Below, piece after piece: positions 15,933 to 25,323 of a stretch of DNA of 64,000 nt; position 1 is the first letter of the stretch, and the number at the start of each line of letters is the position of its first letter. This DNA comes from Bordetella petrii (GTDB lineage Bacteria; Pseudomonadota; Gammaproteobacteria; Burkholderiales; Burkholderiaceae_B), in contig WMBV01000011.1 in the NCBI GenBank assembly GCA_017745595.1, positions 1 to 64,000 of the forward strand. The letters run 5' to 3'. The notes beneath the pieces are model-generated. The model did no database searches, had not been told where the DNA came from, and was given only the letters and a program-made list of their open reading frames with translations. A program made the position numbers and the translations under genes.

Positions 15933-18900
15933 TGTATGTCTCCTTCAATGGGAGTTTCACTCTTGAGCGCTCCTTCAGGGATATCGCTCTTCCGTTTCTC
16001 CTTCGGCTCCAGCACTACCTTAGCAATCGCAGGCAGGACTAGCAGCGTTAATATCGTTGCCGCGATCAATCCTCCAATGACCGTCGTCGCGAGTGGCTTT
16101 TGCACTTCTGCGCCTGTACCCAGCGCTAGTGCCATTGGCACAAAACCAATGGCGGGCACAAAGCCGGTCATCACAACTGCCCTCATCTTTTCCTTCATCC
16201 CTTCCCGGATGGCTTCGGACAGTGGCAAGCCTGCTTCGGTATGTGCACGGATTGCGGTCATGACCACCAAACCATTCAACACCGCTACCCCCGCCAGGCA
16301 GATGAAACCGACTGCGGCCGAAACCGAGAAATTTATCCCTGTCATAGCCAACGTGAAGACCCCTCCTGCGAGGCCTAACGGAACGGCGAGGAACACAGAA
16401 AGTGCGCGTCCGAATCCACCTAATGCCATAAACAGAATCACGAATATCGCAAGAAAGCATATCGGCACGACAATCGAAAGCCGTTGTGATGCTGCCTGCA
16501 GGCTTTCAAACTGACCACCCCATTCCAGATAGTAGCCAGCCGGAAGTTGCACTTGAGCAATCTTTGCTTGCGCCTCTTCTACGAAGGAGCCGGCATCGCG
16601 ACCATCCAGGTTGACTTGCACCACTACACGCCGTTTACCATTCTCGCGCCTAATTTCGTTTAGTCCCTCCGTTAATCGAATTTGCGCGACTCGGGCAAGC
16701 GGAACTTGACGCCGCAACTGTCCTTCCATCTCGGGTAGTAGTATGGGCAGTGCTCGAATGGCATCAAGGTTCATGCGGGTTGCTTCGGGCACACGGACAG
16801 TGATGTCGAATCGCCGATCTCCCTCGTATAGAAGCCCCGATGGACGTCCTCCCAGTGCCGCGGCAATAGTGTCTGCAACGTCTTGGACGGTAAGCCCATA
16901 GCGTGCAATCTCTGCGCGGTTTAGTTTTACATCGAGTGTTGGCGCCCCACCCACTTGGTCGGCCTTGACACTGCCCGCCCCGGGGATGTCCTGGAGTACG
17001 CGGACCATTTCGTTCGCAGTTTGCTGCATTTTCTCGAGATCATCGCCATAAAGCTTGATGGCGACATCGCCGCGTACACCTGCAATCAATTCATTGAAGC
17101 GCAGCTCGATGGGTTGACTTACCTCGTACAGATTGCCGAGTTGAGTACCTGCAGCTTTCTCAACGCGCTCAATAACCTGCGCTTTGGTAGTCACGCCGTC
17201 CGGCCATTCTTCTTGCGGCTTGAGAATGACGAATCCATCGGACACGTTCGGCGGCATAGGGTCTGTGGCGACCTCTGCAGTCCCGGTCTTGGAAAACATC
17301 AACTCGACCTCCGGCAGTTTTTTAATCGCATCCTCGACCTTGAGTTGCATCGCGAGCGACTGTTCTAAGCTGACAGAAGGAACCCGAGTTGAAGCCACCG
17401 CCAGATTTTTCTCGTCCAGCTTCGGTATGAACTCTGATCCGAGCAGCCCGAACGCTGGAATTGCGGCGAGAAAGAAGACCAGTCCCGCAAAGATGAATGG
17501 CCATGGCCGTGCGATCGCCTTGTCGAGAAAAGGTAAGTATCGCTCTTTCGACTTTGCAATAAGCCAGACTTCCTTTTCTGCAACCCGACCACGAATCAGA
17601 ATTGCAACAAGCGCCGGAACAAGCGTGATCGCCAGAATGAATGCCGCGACCAGGGCCAGCATGATGGTGATCGCCATGGGCGAGAATGTCTTGCCTTCGA
17701 CCCCTGTGAACATAAGGAGCGGGGCAAAAGTAAGGAGAATGATCACCTGACCAAATACAGTCGGCTTAATCATTTCCTGTGCGGCACGCATTGTCTCTTC
17801 CAGGCGCTCTCGAAGGAACAGCAACCTGCCTTCATGCTGTTGTCGATGGGCGAGTCGGGCTAAGCAATTTTCAATGATTATGACTGAGCCGTCGACAATA
17901 AGGCCAAAGTCGAGCGCACCGAGACTCATGAGGTTGCCCGGAACTTTAAAAGCGTTCATCCCCATTGCCATCATCAGAAACGAGAACGGAATTACGAGTA
18001 CCGCGATCAGCGCTGCGCGCCAATTGCCGAGCAACAGAAATAAGGAGGCTGCGACGAGTATCGCTCCTTCAGTCAAGTTACGCTCGACAGTGGAGACAGT
18101 CGCATTTACCAATTTTGCTCTGTCCAACACCGTTTTTACCTGAATGCCTGGCGGCAAACTGGTCGCAATTTGGTCGAGTTTGGCGGATACATCCTCTGCT
18201 ACGACTCGACTGTTCTCACCGATGAGCATAAGGACTGTACCAATGACGGCTTCTTCGCCATTCATACTTCCCGCGCCAGTACGCAGATCTCCACCGATCT
18301 TTACGTCGGCGATTTGACCGACAGTGATAGGCACTCCCCCACGCGTAGCAGCAACGGCATTGCGAATTTCATCGACCGAGCCGACACGCGCATCGACCCG
18401 CACAAGATACGCCTCACCACCACGGTTATAGTAGTTGGCACCTACTGCGATATTCGCCCGTTCCAGCGCTTCACCCAATTCGCTGTAGGAAATGCCATAG
18501 CTCGCGAGCTTTGTAGGGTTGGGTTCGACAACAAATGTCTTCGCATAACCCCCAATGGAGTCAACACCAGCAACGCCCGGAAGCGCCTTGAGTTGCGGGG
18601 CAACGATCCAGTCTTGTACGGTACGAAGATACCCAGCTTTGGCGACCTCATCGACCATCCGATCGCCTTCAGGAGTCAGATAACTACCATCTGGCTGCCA
18701 GCCGGGCTCACCCGCGACCTTCTGCGCTCCTTCTCCGTCTGGATAGGTATATCCAACCGTATACAACAGCACCTCGCCAAGTCCGGTGGTGACAGGTCCA
18801 ATCTGTGGCTGTACTCCATCTGGCAAACTTTCCTGTGCTTTGATCAGCCGCTCGCCCACCTGCTGGCGAGCAAAATATAGGTCGGTTTTGTCAGTAAAGA

Positions 18901-19186
18901 TCGCAGTGACTTGGCTAAAGCCGTTGCGTGATATGGAGCGAGTGGATTCCAAGCCAGGAATGCCGGCAAGCGAAATTTCGACCGGATAAGTAACGAGCTT
19001 TTCAATCTCCACTGGCGACAATCTAGGATCGACTGTGTTTATCTGTACCTGATTGTTGGTAATGTCTGGCACGGCATCAATAGGCAGTTTGGTGAGCTGC
19101 CAGACTCCAAGGGCTCCAATTGCGAGGAAGAGGAAAAGCACCGCCCAGCGCGCACGGACGGACAAAGCCATGAGACGTGCAATCAT
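15929..19186 (-). CDS. czcA: CzcA-type heavy-metal RND efflux pump
   Basis: A 1085-residue inner-membrane RND pump that exports divalent cations through CzcB and CzcC using the proton gradient. The fourth helix holds the signature DFGLIVDGSVIIIEN (426-440) with Asp426, Asp432 and Glu439, the pattern of the Co/Zn/Cd (CzcA) and Ni (CnrA) pumps, not the Cu/Ag pump CusA. Twelve helices and two large periplasmic loops are in the usual order. It follows czcB after two bases with GAGGAGGAATAAGC as its ribosome site. Length is normal for the family. Confidence 0.95.
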   Translation of the reverse strand: MIARLMALSVRARWAVLFLFLAIGALGVWQLTKLPIDAVPDITNNQVQINTVDPRLSPVEIEKLVTYPVEISLAGIPGLESTRSISRNGFSQVTAIFTDKTDLYFARQQVGERLIKAQESLPDGVQPQIGPVTTGLGEVLLYTVGYTYPDGEGAQKVAGEPGWQPDGSYLTPEGDRMVDEVAKAGYLRTVQDWIVAPQLKALPGVAGVDSIGGYAKTFVVEPNPTKLASYGISYSELGEALERANIAVGANYYNRGGEAYLVRVDARVGSVDEIRNAVAATRGGVPITVGQIADVKIGGDLRTGAGSMNGEEAVIGTVLMLIGENSRVVAEDVSAKLDQIATSLPPGIQVKTVLDRAKLVNATVSTVERNLTEGAILVAASLFLLLGNWRAALIAVLVIPFSFLMMAMGMNAFKVPGNLMSLGALDFGLIVDGSVIIIENCLARLAHRQQHEGRLLFLRERLEETMRAAQEMIKPTVFGQVIILLTFAPLLMFTGVEGKTFSPMAITIMLALVAAFILAITLVPALVAILIRGRVAEKEVWLIAKSKERYLPFLDKAIARPWPFIFAGLVFFLAAIPAFGLLGSEFIPKLDEKNLAVASTRVPSVSLEQSLAMQLKVEDAIKKLPEVELMFSKTGTAEVATDPMPPNVSDGFVILKPQEEWPDGVTTKAQVIERVEKAAGTQLGNLYEVSQPIELRFNELIAGVRGDVAIKLYGDDLEKMQQTANEMVRVLQDIPGAGSVKADQVGGAPTLDVKLNRAEIARYGLTVQDVADTIAAALGGRPSGLLYEGDRRFDITVRVPEATRMNLDAIRALPILLPEMEGQLRRQVPLARVAQIRLTEGLNEIRRENGKRRVVVQVNLDGRDAGSFVEEAQAKIAQVQLPAGYYLEWGGQFESLQAASQRLSIVVPICFLAIFVILFMALGGFGRALSVFLAVPLGLAGGVFTLAMTGINFSVSAAVGFICLAGVAVLNGLVVMTAIRAHTEAGLPLSEAIREGMKEKMRAVVMTGFVPAIGFVPMALALGTGAEVQKPLATTVIGGLIAATILTLLVLPAIAKVVLEPKEKRKSDIPEGALKSETPIEGDIQ

Positions 19187-19188
19187 GC

Positions 19189-20352
19189 TTATTCCTCCTC
19201 GCCTGCGCCCTTGCCAAGCTCAGCTTTGAGCAGGAATGCCTGGCCGGTAACAATCGTCTCGCCTGGGGAGAGGCCTTTTACGACTTCGACACGCCCAGCG
19301 CTGCGCTGGCCAATGGTGATAAAGCGTGCCTTGAAGCCGTCTGCAGTTCGTACAAAAACCGTGTCTTTGCCGTCTAACGTTTGGATCGCCTCCTCAGGAA
19401 CGACGATCACGCCAGAAGCTTCAGTTTTCTGCGGGAATATCCGTACTCGGACAGCGAGTCCTGGCTGGAGCGAGCCCGCCTCGACGTCGATGACAGCAGT
19501 TGCCTGCCGCGTTGCAGTATTGAGGGATGGAGTAACTGATCCAACTTTCGCTTCTAGAGTGCCGCCTCCTGGTAATTCCACAATGGCACGGTCCCCAGGC
19601 GCAATGCGGAAGATGTCGCTAGGAAGTATGGCTGCTTCCACTTGGATCTGCTTAGGATCGGCGATTCTGAAGAGCTCAGTTTCAGGTTGAACGAAAGCAC
19701 CTAAGCTCAAGCTCTGCGTAGTGATTCGGCCACTAATCGGGCTGGAAACGGCTACACCTTGACCGTCTTTGGTAACATTGGCGACCTCGGCCTCAACTTT
19801 GGCTCGACGGGCATCGGCCGCAGCGGCTTGAGCTTCTGCCTGTGCCCGCTCCAGGTCGACTCGTGCGGAGACTTGCTGCTTGTATAGATATTGTTCACGT
19901 GCCAACTCCTTCCTTGCGAGTTCAGCTCGTGCGTATGCGGCCGTTCTTGCAGCAGCTAACTGTGCCGCATCGCGGCTGGCAACTACCGCTAGCACTTCAC
20001 CAGCTTGGACCGGATCTCCTAGCCGCTTGAAGACTTGCGTGACCGCCCCACTTGCTCTGGCCGTGACGATCGCTTCCCCTCCTGGCTGCGGTGAGACGAC
20101 GGCTTGCGCCCCGATTTCGGCATCCAGTCCACCGGGCTGCAAGACTTCAGTCGTGATCCCTGCCTCGCGAATTGCATCGATGCTCATCGTGAGGCTATCA
20201 GGCTGTGCGGGCTCGACGAGGCTGGCTTCCTGAGAGCTGCTTACGATACCTGCCGAAGGAGCTGTGTAGCGCGCAATACCAAAGCCGCTGATACCGGCGA
20301 GCAGGACAGCGCCAACAACGCTTCCGATCAGGCGCTTGTCATATGGATTCAT
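19189..20352 (-). CDS. czcB: CzcB-type periplasmic adaptor
   Basis: A 387-residue membrane fusion protein linking CzcA and CzcC. An N-terminal membrane anchor (about 8-28) is followed by a lipoyl/barrel-sandwich domain split by a helical hairpin (about 130-200, Ala/Glu/Arg-rich) and a beta-barrel (about 210-300). The end is a membrane-proximal domain with GLSPGETIVTGQAFLLKAEL. No His-rich N-terminal metal-binding stretch as in Cupriavidus CzcB is present. Second gene of the operon. Confidence 0.92.
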   Translation of the reverse strand: MNPYDKRLIGSVVGAVLLAGISGFGIARYTAPSAGIVSSSQEASLVEPAQPDSLTMSIDAIREAGITTEVLQPGGLDAEIGAQAVVSPQPGGEAIVTARASGAVTQVFKRLGDPVQAGEVLAVVASRDAAQLAAARTAAYARAELARKELAREQYLYKQQVSARVDLERAQAEAQAAAADARRAKVEAEVANVTKDGQGVAVSSPISGRITTQSLSLGAFVQPETELFRIADPKQIQVEAAILPSDIFRIAPGDRAIVELPGGGTLEAKVGSVTPSLNTATRQATAVIDVEAGSLQPGLAVRVRIFPQKTEASGVIVVPEEAIQTLDGKDTVFVRTADGFKARFITIGQRSAGRVEVVKGLSPGETIVTGQAFLLKAELGKGAGEEE

Positions 20353-20586
20353 TTCCGGTCTCCGATGCAGTTATGCAACCTTGAGTTGTGTGTTCATACA
20401 AAATCGGCGCTGGAGTTAAAAAGCGCCTTCTGTTCATTGCTTTATTCATCAGCATGCACGTCGACCTTATTCCTTGCTCGTTATCGAGAAGAACAGGCAA
20501 CTGCGGCGACCTCGTGGCGAATGACATCGCCACGGCATATTTTGGAAACGAAAAATCAGGGTGGCGATACATATGAGGCGCTGCAC
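20353..20586. other. 234-bp gap between czcC and czcB
   Basis: Unusually long for the inside of an RND operon. A 77-codon minus-strand frame fills it and overlaps the czcB start, but has no signal peptide, no family resemblance and no ribosome site. I see no convincing terminator. It could hold an internal promoter for czcBA. Confidence 0.4.
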
Positions 20587-21834
20587 TTAGTAGCCAATGA
20601 GGCGATCTATTTCCGCCCGGGCGAGGAACGCTTCACTGAGGGCGGTTAGGTAGGATATGTTTCCCTGGGTAAGTGCGCGCTGTGCATCGAGAACTTCCAG
20701 ATAGCTCATTTTCCCGGCTGCAAACCCTTTTCGTGCAGCTTCATATGCCCTTTGCGCCCCTGGTAGTACTGCATTTCGATATTGCTGCGCAGAGGAAGCA
20801 GCTAGATCGTATTTTGATGCGGCTTGAATCAACGATGAATTTAGACGTGCCTCGAGATCACGATATACATCTTGAGCTTTATATGAGCGCATGGATGCCG
20901 CATAAACGTTGCCCTGATTGCGATCGAAGAGCGGCAAAGGAATGGAAATGCCAAGCTGCCCGCGATTACGCCCCATTTCATTGTCGCGAGCAACCCCTAC
21001 GCTGACAGTGATGTCAGGATAGCGCTTGCTTTTTTCTACTTCGAGTTCGGCTCGACTGAGTTCCAGAGCGGTGCGTCCCGACGCTAAAAGGGGAGATTTA
21101 TCGAGCGATGCCTTTAACTCGTCTAATGAAGGCCGGGGTGGCAGGGATTCCAGACTGGCTGCAACACCCTCGAAATCGGGTTGACTCTCACCCCAAGTGA
21201 GCGCAAGAGCGCGCCGAGCATTTGCCAATGTATTCAATGCGGCTTGTTCCGCTAAACCGCTATTACTTAGCTCGACTTCAGCCCGCGTCTTTTCCAGGGG
21301 AACCGCTTTTCCGGACTCAACCCGAGCAGTAGCGACACGTAGCGCACCTTGCGCAATGTCTCTGGTCTCGCGCGCTACGCGTACATTTTCCTGGGCAATT
21401 GCCACTTCGAAGAATGCTGCCGACACCGATGCACGCAAGCTAGAGCGTGTGGCCTCTAAATCCAATTGAGATATATCTCCTGCCAATCGAGCAGCCTGTT
21501 GTCGAGCTCCGCGTTTTCCTCCCAGTTCGATCGGTACGTTGAGCATCGTTGTGGTCGTTCGTGTAGCTCGTCGTTGGTCCTCTACGTTCACGTCCAAACT
21601 CGGATTGGGCATTACTCCCGCTTGGGTAATGAGGCCGTCGGCTGCCCGAGCTTCATTCCGTGCGGCAGATAACATCGGATTCCGCGTCAATGCCTTGTCG
21701 ATCGCTTCTTGCAACGTGATGACGTCATTGGAATTAGTCGCTGCGCCTGGATCAGCACTAGATGCCAAGACCGAGGCCGACAGGGCATAGAGACATACGC
21801 CTGCTATGAGGAACGGTAGACGTGGCAAACGCAT
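20587..21834 (-). CDS. czcC: CzcC-type outer-membrane efflux protein
   Basis: A 415-residue TolC-like outer-membrane channel. A signal peptide (to about residue 25) is followed by two long coiled-coil repeats of the OEP family: ITLQEAIDKALTRNPMLSAA early on, and GISIPLPLFDRNQGNVYAA marking the start of the second half. ATG 21834 is preferred (AAGG seven bases upstream, and it begins the signal peptide); an upstream frame to 21876 adds 14 residues. First gene of czcCBA-DUF190, divergent from the czcRS pair; the perfect box at 21997-22012 lies between them and may act in both directions. Confidence 0.92.
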   Translation of the reverse strand: MRLPRLPFLIAGVCLYALSASVLASSADPGAATNSNDVITLQEAIDKALTRNPMLSAARNEARAADGLITQAGVMPNPSLDVNVEDQRRATRTTTTMLNVPIELGGKRGARQQAARLAGDISQLDLEATRSSLRASVSAAFFEVAIAQENVRVARETRDIAQGALRVATARVESGKAVPLEKTRAEVELSNSGLAEQAALNTLANARRALALTWGESQPDFEGVAASLESLPPRPSLDELKASLDKSPLLASGRTALELSRAELEVEKSKRYPDITVSVGVARDNEMGRNRGQLGISIPLPLFDRNQGNVYAASMRSYKAQDVYRDLEARLNSSLIQAASKYDLAASSAQQYRNAVLPGAQRAYEAARKGFAAGKMSYLEVLDAQRALTQGNISYLTALSEAFLARAEIDRLIGY

Positions 21835-21996
21835 TTTTGAACCTTGAAGAACGCCTTGGCGACGCAATATTGGCACGTAGTAGCGACGCCGCTACCGACG
21901 AAAATATAGATGGCTGGTACTGTATCGAAGTGGTCCCGACAAAATAGCGACGCCAAGATGACAAATTTGCAAACTATTCAGGCCGAAGACCATCTA

Positions 21997-22051
21997 ATTA
22001 CTGATTAGTAATTTGGTTGTTCGTCATTTGACGTCAATATGTTCGTAAAAT
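21997..22051 (+). promoter_or_regulatory. metal-regulon promoter of czcRS, palindromic box
   Basis: Perfect inverted repeat ATTAC-TGATTA-GTAAT (21997-22012), 15 nt, TTGACG (22028-22033), 12 nt, TAAAAT (22046-22051). Being fully symmetrical it could also serve the divergent czcC, but the matching elements on that side are weak (CTGAAT and TGTCAT). Confidence 0.65.
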
Positions 22052-22116
22052 GCCAGCTATTGCAGGCAAATCCTTATTTTTTGTAATTAGCACCTCCGGA
22101 ATCAAGGGTGGGAAAA

Positions 22117-22806
22117 TTGAAAATATTGGTCATTGAGGACGAGCGAAAGCTCGCGGAATATCTCAAGCGCGCGCTTTCCGAACATAACTACGTCGTCGAT
22201 ATTGCAATGGATGGTATTAGCGGACTTCATCTAGCCCAGGAGACGCAGTACGACTTGATTCTTCTAGACGTAATGTTGCCTGGACGAGATGGCTTTTCGG
22301 TATTGGCGGAATTGCGAAAAGGCGATCGGGTCCCTATCCTGATGCTTACCGCACGCGACAAGCTGGAGGATCGTGTTCGAGGGCTGCAAGATGGTGCTGA
22401 CGACTACCTGGTAAAACCTTTCGCGCTTTCAGAATTATTGGCACGCGTGCTTGCGCTGAGTCGACGCCAGAGTAACTCAGTTATCGAGCCGAACCGCCAA
22501 AATGTGCTAAAGGTCGGCGATCTGGAGCTCGATCTGTTACGCCGCAGGGCGTCGCGTGGAGGCGTGCGCCTTGATCTCACGGCCAAGGAGTTCACCTTGC
22601 TGGCACTGTTAATGAAGAAACAGGGCCAAGTCTTGTCACGCTTAGACCTGGCGGAGCAAGTGTGGGACATTAACTTCAACAGTAATACGAATGTAGTCGA
22701 AGTGGCAGTACGCCGACTGCGCGGCAAGGTTGATGACCCTTTTCCAACAAAACTCCTCCATACAGTACGCGGTATGGGATACGTACTTGAACCACGGGAA
22801 ATTTGA
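22117..22806 (+). CDS. czcR: OmpR-family metal response regulator (CzcR/CopR type)
   Basis: A 229-residue regulator with receiver Asp (LILLDVMLPGRDG) and Lys (LVKPFALSELL) followed by a winged-helix domain (RRLRGKVDDPF...RGMGYVLEP). I place the start at TTG 22117: this gives the family N-terminus [16 protein letters not shown], matching CopR at 7213 exactly, and AAGGGTGGG lies just upstream. A GTG at 22108 would add three residues. It is followed by its kinase with overlapping TGATG and is divergent from czcC. Confidence 0.92.
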   Translation: MKILVIEDERKLAEYLKRALSEHNYVVDIAMDGISGLHLAQETQYDLILLDVMLPGRDGFSVLAELRKGDRVPILMLTARDKLEDRVRGLQDGADDYLVKPFALSELLARVLALSRRQSNSVIEPNRQNVLKVGDLELDLLRRRASRGGVRLDLTAKEFTLLALLMKKQGQVLSRLDLAEQVWDINFNSNTNVVEVAVRRLRGKVDDPFPTKLLHTVRGMGYVLEPREI

Positions 22807-24152
22807 TGGCGATTCGTCCTAGAAGATCGTTAAGACGATGGCTATCGTGGTGGCTGGTGCTTCAAACATTTGCCGCCTTAGGTCTGGTATGCATAGTTGT
22901 ATATGGTTCCGTGTACCTAAACCTTTTGGCTCGGCAGGAGACCTTGCTTGAGCAAAAGAAGGGGGTAATCGTTCACCTAGTAGACGAGTTTGCTTCTTTT
23001 GGTGATTTCTCCCATTTGGAGCACAAATTAACGGATTTTTTCTATGGCAAATCTGAATTTAGTCTTCGGCTGAAAATCAATGGCAAGCTCATGACCTATG
23101 GTGAGCATGAGCCGGCATTGAGTCCCAGAGATATTAAGCAGACGACCTTCACGCTTACCATGCCTCAGCAGCCTGGAGTGCAAATGGAGGCAGAGCTCCT
23201 GTTAGACATATCACCCGACATACAACTCCTAACCATACTGGCGTGGACCCTATTCGCCTGCGCGCTTGGCGGCGCGTTGCTTGTCTCGATGATTGGAGAT
23301 GTACTGGTTCGCCGAGCCTTGTTTCCGCTTCATGATGTTGGGCGGCAAGCTGAGATGCTATCGCCACACAGAATTGGTGAGCGTCTTGATGAAAGCGGTC
23401 TTGCCGAAGAACTGCAGCCGCTAGTGCGGCAGTTCAACCAAGTACTACAGCGTGTTGAGCGAGCGTATGTCCAAATGGAAGGCTTCAATGCGGATGTGGC
23501 TCACGAGCTACGTACCCCGTTGGCAACACTGATTGGCGAAACGGAGTTGGCGTTATCAACGCGGATGTCACGGACCGGGCTTCAAGAGACTTTGGGCTCA
23601 AACTTGGAAGAGTTACAGCGCATGTCGGGTATCGTTAACGATATGCTCTTTCTATCACAGGCGGATCGTGGCGCAGCCGCGCGCACAACTCGGGTGTGCA
23701 ACCTGCGCGAGCTCGTATACGAAGTACTCGCTTATCATGAAGCAGAAGCTTTTGAGGCAAAAGTATCTTTCATGGTTGTCGGAGACAAGTCTGCGGCTGT
23801 CGACAGAACGCTATTCCAGCGGGCGGTTTCGAATCTTGTCTCCAACGCGGTGCGCTTTGCCCTCCCAGATACCCAAATTCAGGTTCGCATCGAGGAGAGG
23901 GACGAAGGACAAATGGGGGTCACTGTAAGAAATATCGGTGATCCAATCAGTACAGAGCATTTGCCTCGCCTCTTTCACCGCTTCTATCGGCTGGACTCGT
24001 CCCGGGCCAGCAACGCTATGCATCATGGACTCGGCTTGGCCATTGTAGCTGCGATAGCTCGAATGCATGGAGGGCAGACCTATGCGAGTTCCGACCATAT
24101 CTCGACAACTATTGGTTTCAGCATAGACGGAAGCAGATCGATGGATGCCTAG
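22806..24152 (+). CDS. czcS: heavy-metal sensor histidine kinase (CzcS type)
   Basis: A 448-residue membrane kinase: helices at about 14-37 and 140-163 around a periplasmic sensor, then HAMP. The H-box is [17 protein letters not shown] with His233; the ATPase domain has NLVSNAVRFA, LFHRFYRLD and [17 protein letters not shown]. Start ATG 22806 overlaps the czcR stop. It is similar to CopS in the catalytic half but has a different periplasmic part, consistent with a different metal. Confidence 0.92.
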   Translation: MAIRPRRSLRRWLSWWLVLQTFAALGLVCIVVYGSVYLNLLARQETLLEQKKGVIVHLVDEFASFGDFSHLEHKLTDFFYGKSEFSLRLKINGKLMTYGEHEPALSPRDIKQTTFTLTMPQQPGVQMEAELLLDISPDIQLLTILAWTLFACALGGALLVSMIGDVLVRRALFPLHDVGRQAEMLSPHRIGERLDESGLAEELQPLVRQFNQVLQRVERAYVQMEGFNADVAHELRTPLATLIGETELALSTRMSRTGLQETLGSNLEELQRMSGIVNDMLFLSQADRGAAARTTRVCNLRELVYEVLAYHEAEAFEAKVSFMVVGDKSAAVDRTLFQRAVSNLVSNAVRFALPDTQIQVRIEERDEGQMGVTVRNIGDPISTEHLPRLFHRFYRLDSSRASNAMHHGLGLAIVAAIARMHGGQTYASSDHISTTIGFSIDGSRSMDA

Positions 24153-24205
24153 CGACCCTTTTCACCTACAACATTGCAGGGACATTACATTTTTCGCTGC
24201 ACTAC

Positions 24206-24260
24206 TTTTCATATTCGTAATACGTTTGTCCGCTTATTGACGTAGCTAGGCAGCTAAAGT
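24206..24260 (+). promoter_or_regulatory. metal-regulon promoter of the orphan response regulator
   Basis: Box TTTTC-ATATTC-GTAAT (24206-24221, left arm degenerate), 15 nt, TTGACG (24237-24242), 12 nt, TAAAGT (24255-24260). The gene starts about 150 bases further on, leaving a long leader. Confidence 0.5.
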
Positions 24261-24408
24261 CTTCTCTGTTGATCAATAGTGCAAGTACGAACCCCAGTGC
24301 GTTGTGATCGCTTGCTCCATGGTCTTTGAATTTTCGACCTCCAGATAACGCCCATGTGTGGCGAAAATCCCTCAAAAAGGTGCATGGTGGGGCTATTCAG
24401 ATCTACTG

Positions 24409-25095
24409 ATGAAGATACTTATTATCGATGACGAGAGGAAGCTGGCAGAGACTGTCAGGCGTAGCCTGACAGGGAACGGCTACCTCGCTGATATAGCATT
24501 GGACGGCGCAAGCGGATTACAGCTTGCATATGAAATGCAGTACGACTTGATTATTTTGGACATTAATCTCCCCGACATGGAAGGATTTGAGGTCCTGCAA
24601 CGAATCCGGCAAAGTGATGCTGTCCCAGTCATGATGCTAACCGCACGAACGAGCTTGGAAGATCGAGTCAGGGGCTTAGAACAAGGTGCAGACGATTACC
24701 TCGCGAAACCATTTGCTCTTTCTGAATTGCAGGCAAGGGTTCAGGCTCTTCGCCGCCGTGGAAGCGGCAACGAGAGCAGACGGGGACCGAACGTGCTTCG
24801 CGTCGCAGATTTGGAACTTGATTTACTGAGGCGCCGCGTCGTGCGTGGCAACGCACGCATCGACTTGACCGCCAAGGAATTCAATTTGCTGACGATTCTT
24901 ATGCGCCGTCAAGGCGAAGTTGTCTCACGCTTGGTATTGGCCGAGCACGTATGGGATATGAACTTCAATAGCAATACAAACGTCGTGGAAGTAGCGGTCC
25001 GTCGACTGCGCTCTAAGATTGATGACCCATTCGATGCGAAGTTGCTGCACACGATTCGTGGAATGGGCTATTTGATCGAGTACCGGCCCGATTGA
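24409..25095 (+). CDS. orphan OmpR-family response regulator (third CopR/CzcR paralogue)
   Basis: A 228-residue regulator with the receiver motif LIILDINLPDMEG, Lys in LAKPFALSELQ and the same winged-helix end as its two paralogues (RRLRSKIDDPF). ATG 24409 gives MKILIIDDERKLAETV; a longer frame from GTG 24358 adds 17 unrelated residues. No kinase gene accompanies it: the next gene is a convergent porin. It probably takes phosphate from CopS or CzcS, or arose by duplication of czcR. A short AATGCC/GGCATT hairpin with T4 lies right at its stop. Confidence 0.88.
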   Translation: MKILIIDDERKLAETVRRSLTGNGYLADIALDGASGLQLAYEMQYDLIILDINLPDMEGFEVLQRIRQSDAVPVMMLTARTSLEDRVRGLEQGADDYLAKPFALSELQARVQALRRRGSGNESRRGPNVLRVADLELDLLRRRVVRGNARIDLTAKEFNLLTILMRRQGEVVSRLVLAEHVWDMNFNSNTNVVEVAVRRLRSKIDDPFDAKLLHTIRGMGYLIEYRPD

Positions 25096-25323
25096 ATGCC
25101 CAGAAGGCATTTTCTGAACGGTTCCCCGTGCGCCCAGCCACGCACCGATCTTGCCAATTTCGACGGAAGCGCTTGCCTGGCTCGAAAGCCCAATCTGGCC
25201 TCCGAAGCTCATGATCGCGGCTAAGAACCATGGCGAGAAAATTGGCCGGAGGAAGCTCATAATTGCTTCGCCCCGGCCATTGAAGGGAGCGGCGTGCTGT
25301 ACTCCTCACCGCTCCACTTGACC
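25096..25323. other. gap between convergent regulator and porin genes
   Basis: No gene. A short hairpin with T4 touches the regulator stop (25095-25114). A 7-bp stem GGAGCGG/CCGCTCC (25286-25315, 16-nt loop) lies behind the porin stop. Both may be weak terminators. Confidence 0.45.

Noticed and set aside
20339-20572. 77-codon minus-strand frame between czcC and czcB as a CzcI-like gene
   Set aside because: No signal peptide or metal motif, no ribosome site, and it overlaps the czcB start.
22072-22087. Second regulon box (TTA-T6-GTAAT) just before czcR
   Set aside because: Only one arm fits and no -10 follows at the fixed distance; the perfect box at 21997 is the better site.
24184-24199. 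ATTAC-ATTTTT half-site behind czcS as a regulon box
   Set aside because: The right arm is absent and neither direction gives a -10 at the fixed spacing.
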